Below are positions 14,064 through 14,087 of a stretch of DNA of 14,087 bases, one piece after another. The stretch comes from Treponema sp. (GTDB lineage: Bacteria > Spirochaetota > Spirochaetia > Treponematales > Breznakiellaceae): assembly GCA_031275535.1 (NCBI GenBank), contig JAISOR010000244.1:1-14087 (forward strand), given 5' to 3'. The notes beneath the pieces are model-generated. The model was not told the DNA's origin. It saw only the letters and a program-made list of their open reading frames with translations, and ran no database searches. How positions within the stretch are numbered: position 1 is the stretch's first letter; each line of letters opens with the position of its first letter. A program made the position numbers and the translations under genes.

Positions 14064-14087
14064 ATATCCGGGCTGTCCCCCAAAGGG

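Noticed and set aside
14072..14080. GCTGTCCCC near the right edge
   Set aside because: It lacks the AGCTCTGT half of the motif, too little to call a copy.

Overview
The window looks like a bacterial chromosome segment, most likely from a spirochaete of the Treponema type (termite-gut treponemes come to mind). That placement is an inference from gene style, such as the lipoprotein with an OmpA domain and the bacterial-type AspRS, and no marker here proves it. Most of the sequence is ordinary housekeeping DNA. The exception is roughly 0.8-8.2 kb, which is seeded with a short repeat.

Layout. At 1-101 there is the 3' end of an unidentified plus-strand gene. A palindromic repeat element (116-488) separates it from a tight minus-strand operon, read from high to low coordinates: glxK (glycerate kinase), a coiled-coil protein, a glycerophosphodiester phosphodiesterase, and murJ (lipid II flippase). 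Its genes are 4 nt apart or overlap. Next come two AT-richer minus-strand genes: a YgjP-type zinc metallopeptidase and a REP-associated tyrosine transposase (RAYT). Divergent from them is the plus-strand set aspS, chrA-N and chrA-C (a two-gene chromate-type transporter). The last third holds ftsH (minus), galK (plus) and an OmpA-domain lipoprotein (plus). The lipoprotein gene has a good sigma70-type promoter and a structured leader.

Main observation. A 12-bp sequence, GGGGACAGAGCT, occurs 12 times exactly and 5 more times with one terminal change, on both strands. All 17 copies lie between 816 and 8222. They sit in intergenic DNA and also in frame inside murJ, the coiled-coil gene, gdpD, aspS and chrA-N. 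The motif has no stop codon in any of its six frames, and five of the six are actually translated here (GDRA, GQS, SSVP, ALS, LCP). In aspS two copies lie in an apparent insertion of about 26 residues, a third replaces a short stretch, and a fourth forms the C-terminus. The RAYT gene lies between a cluster of four copies and an inverted pair, as expected if it is the REP-type transposase that spread the family. The proposal is a RAYT-linked repeat that invades coding sequence and is tolerated because it reads through in every frame. Copy number and positions are read directly from the sequence. The mobilisation model is inference.

A second, unrelated repeat family is seen twice, at 116-186 (within the palindromic element) and inverted at 12911-12981, just upstream of the lipoprotein promoter.
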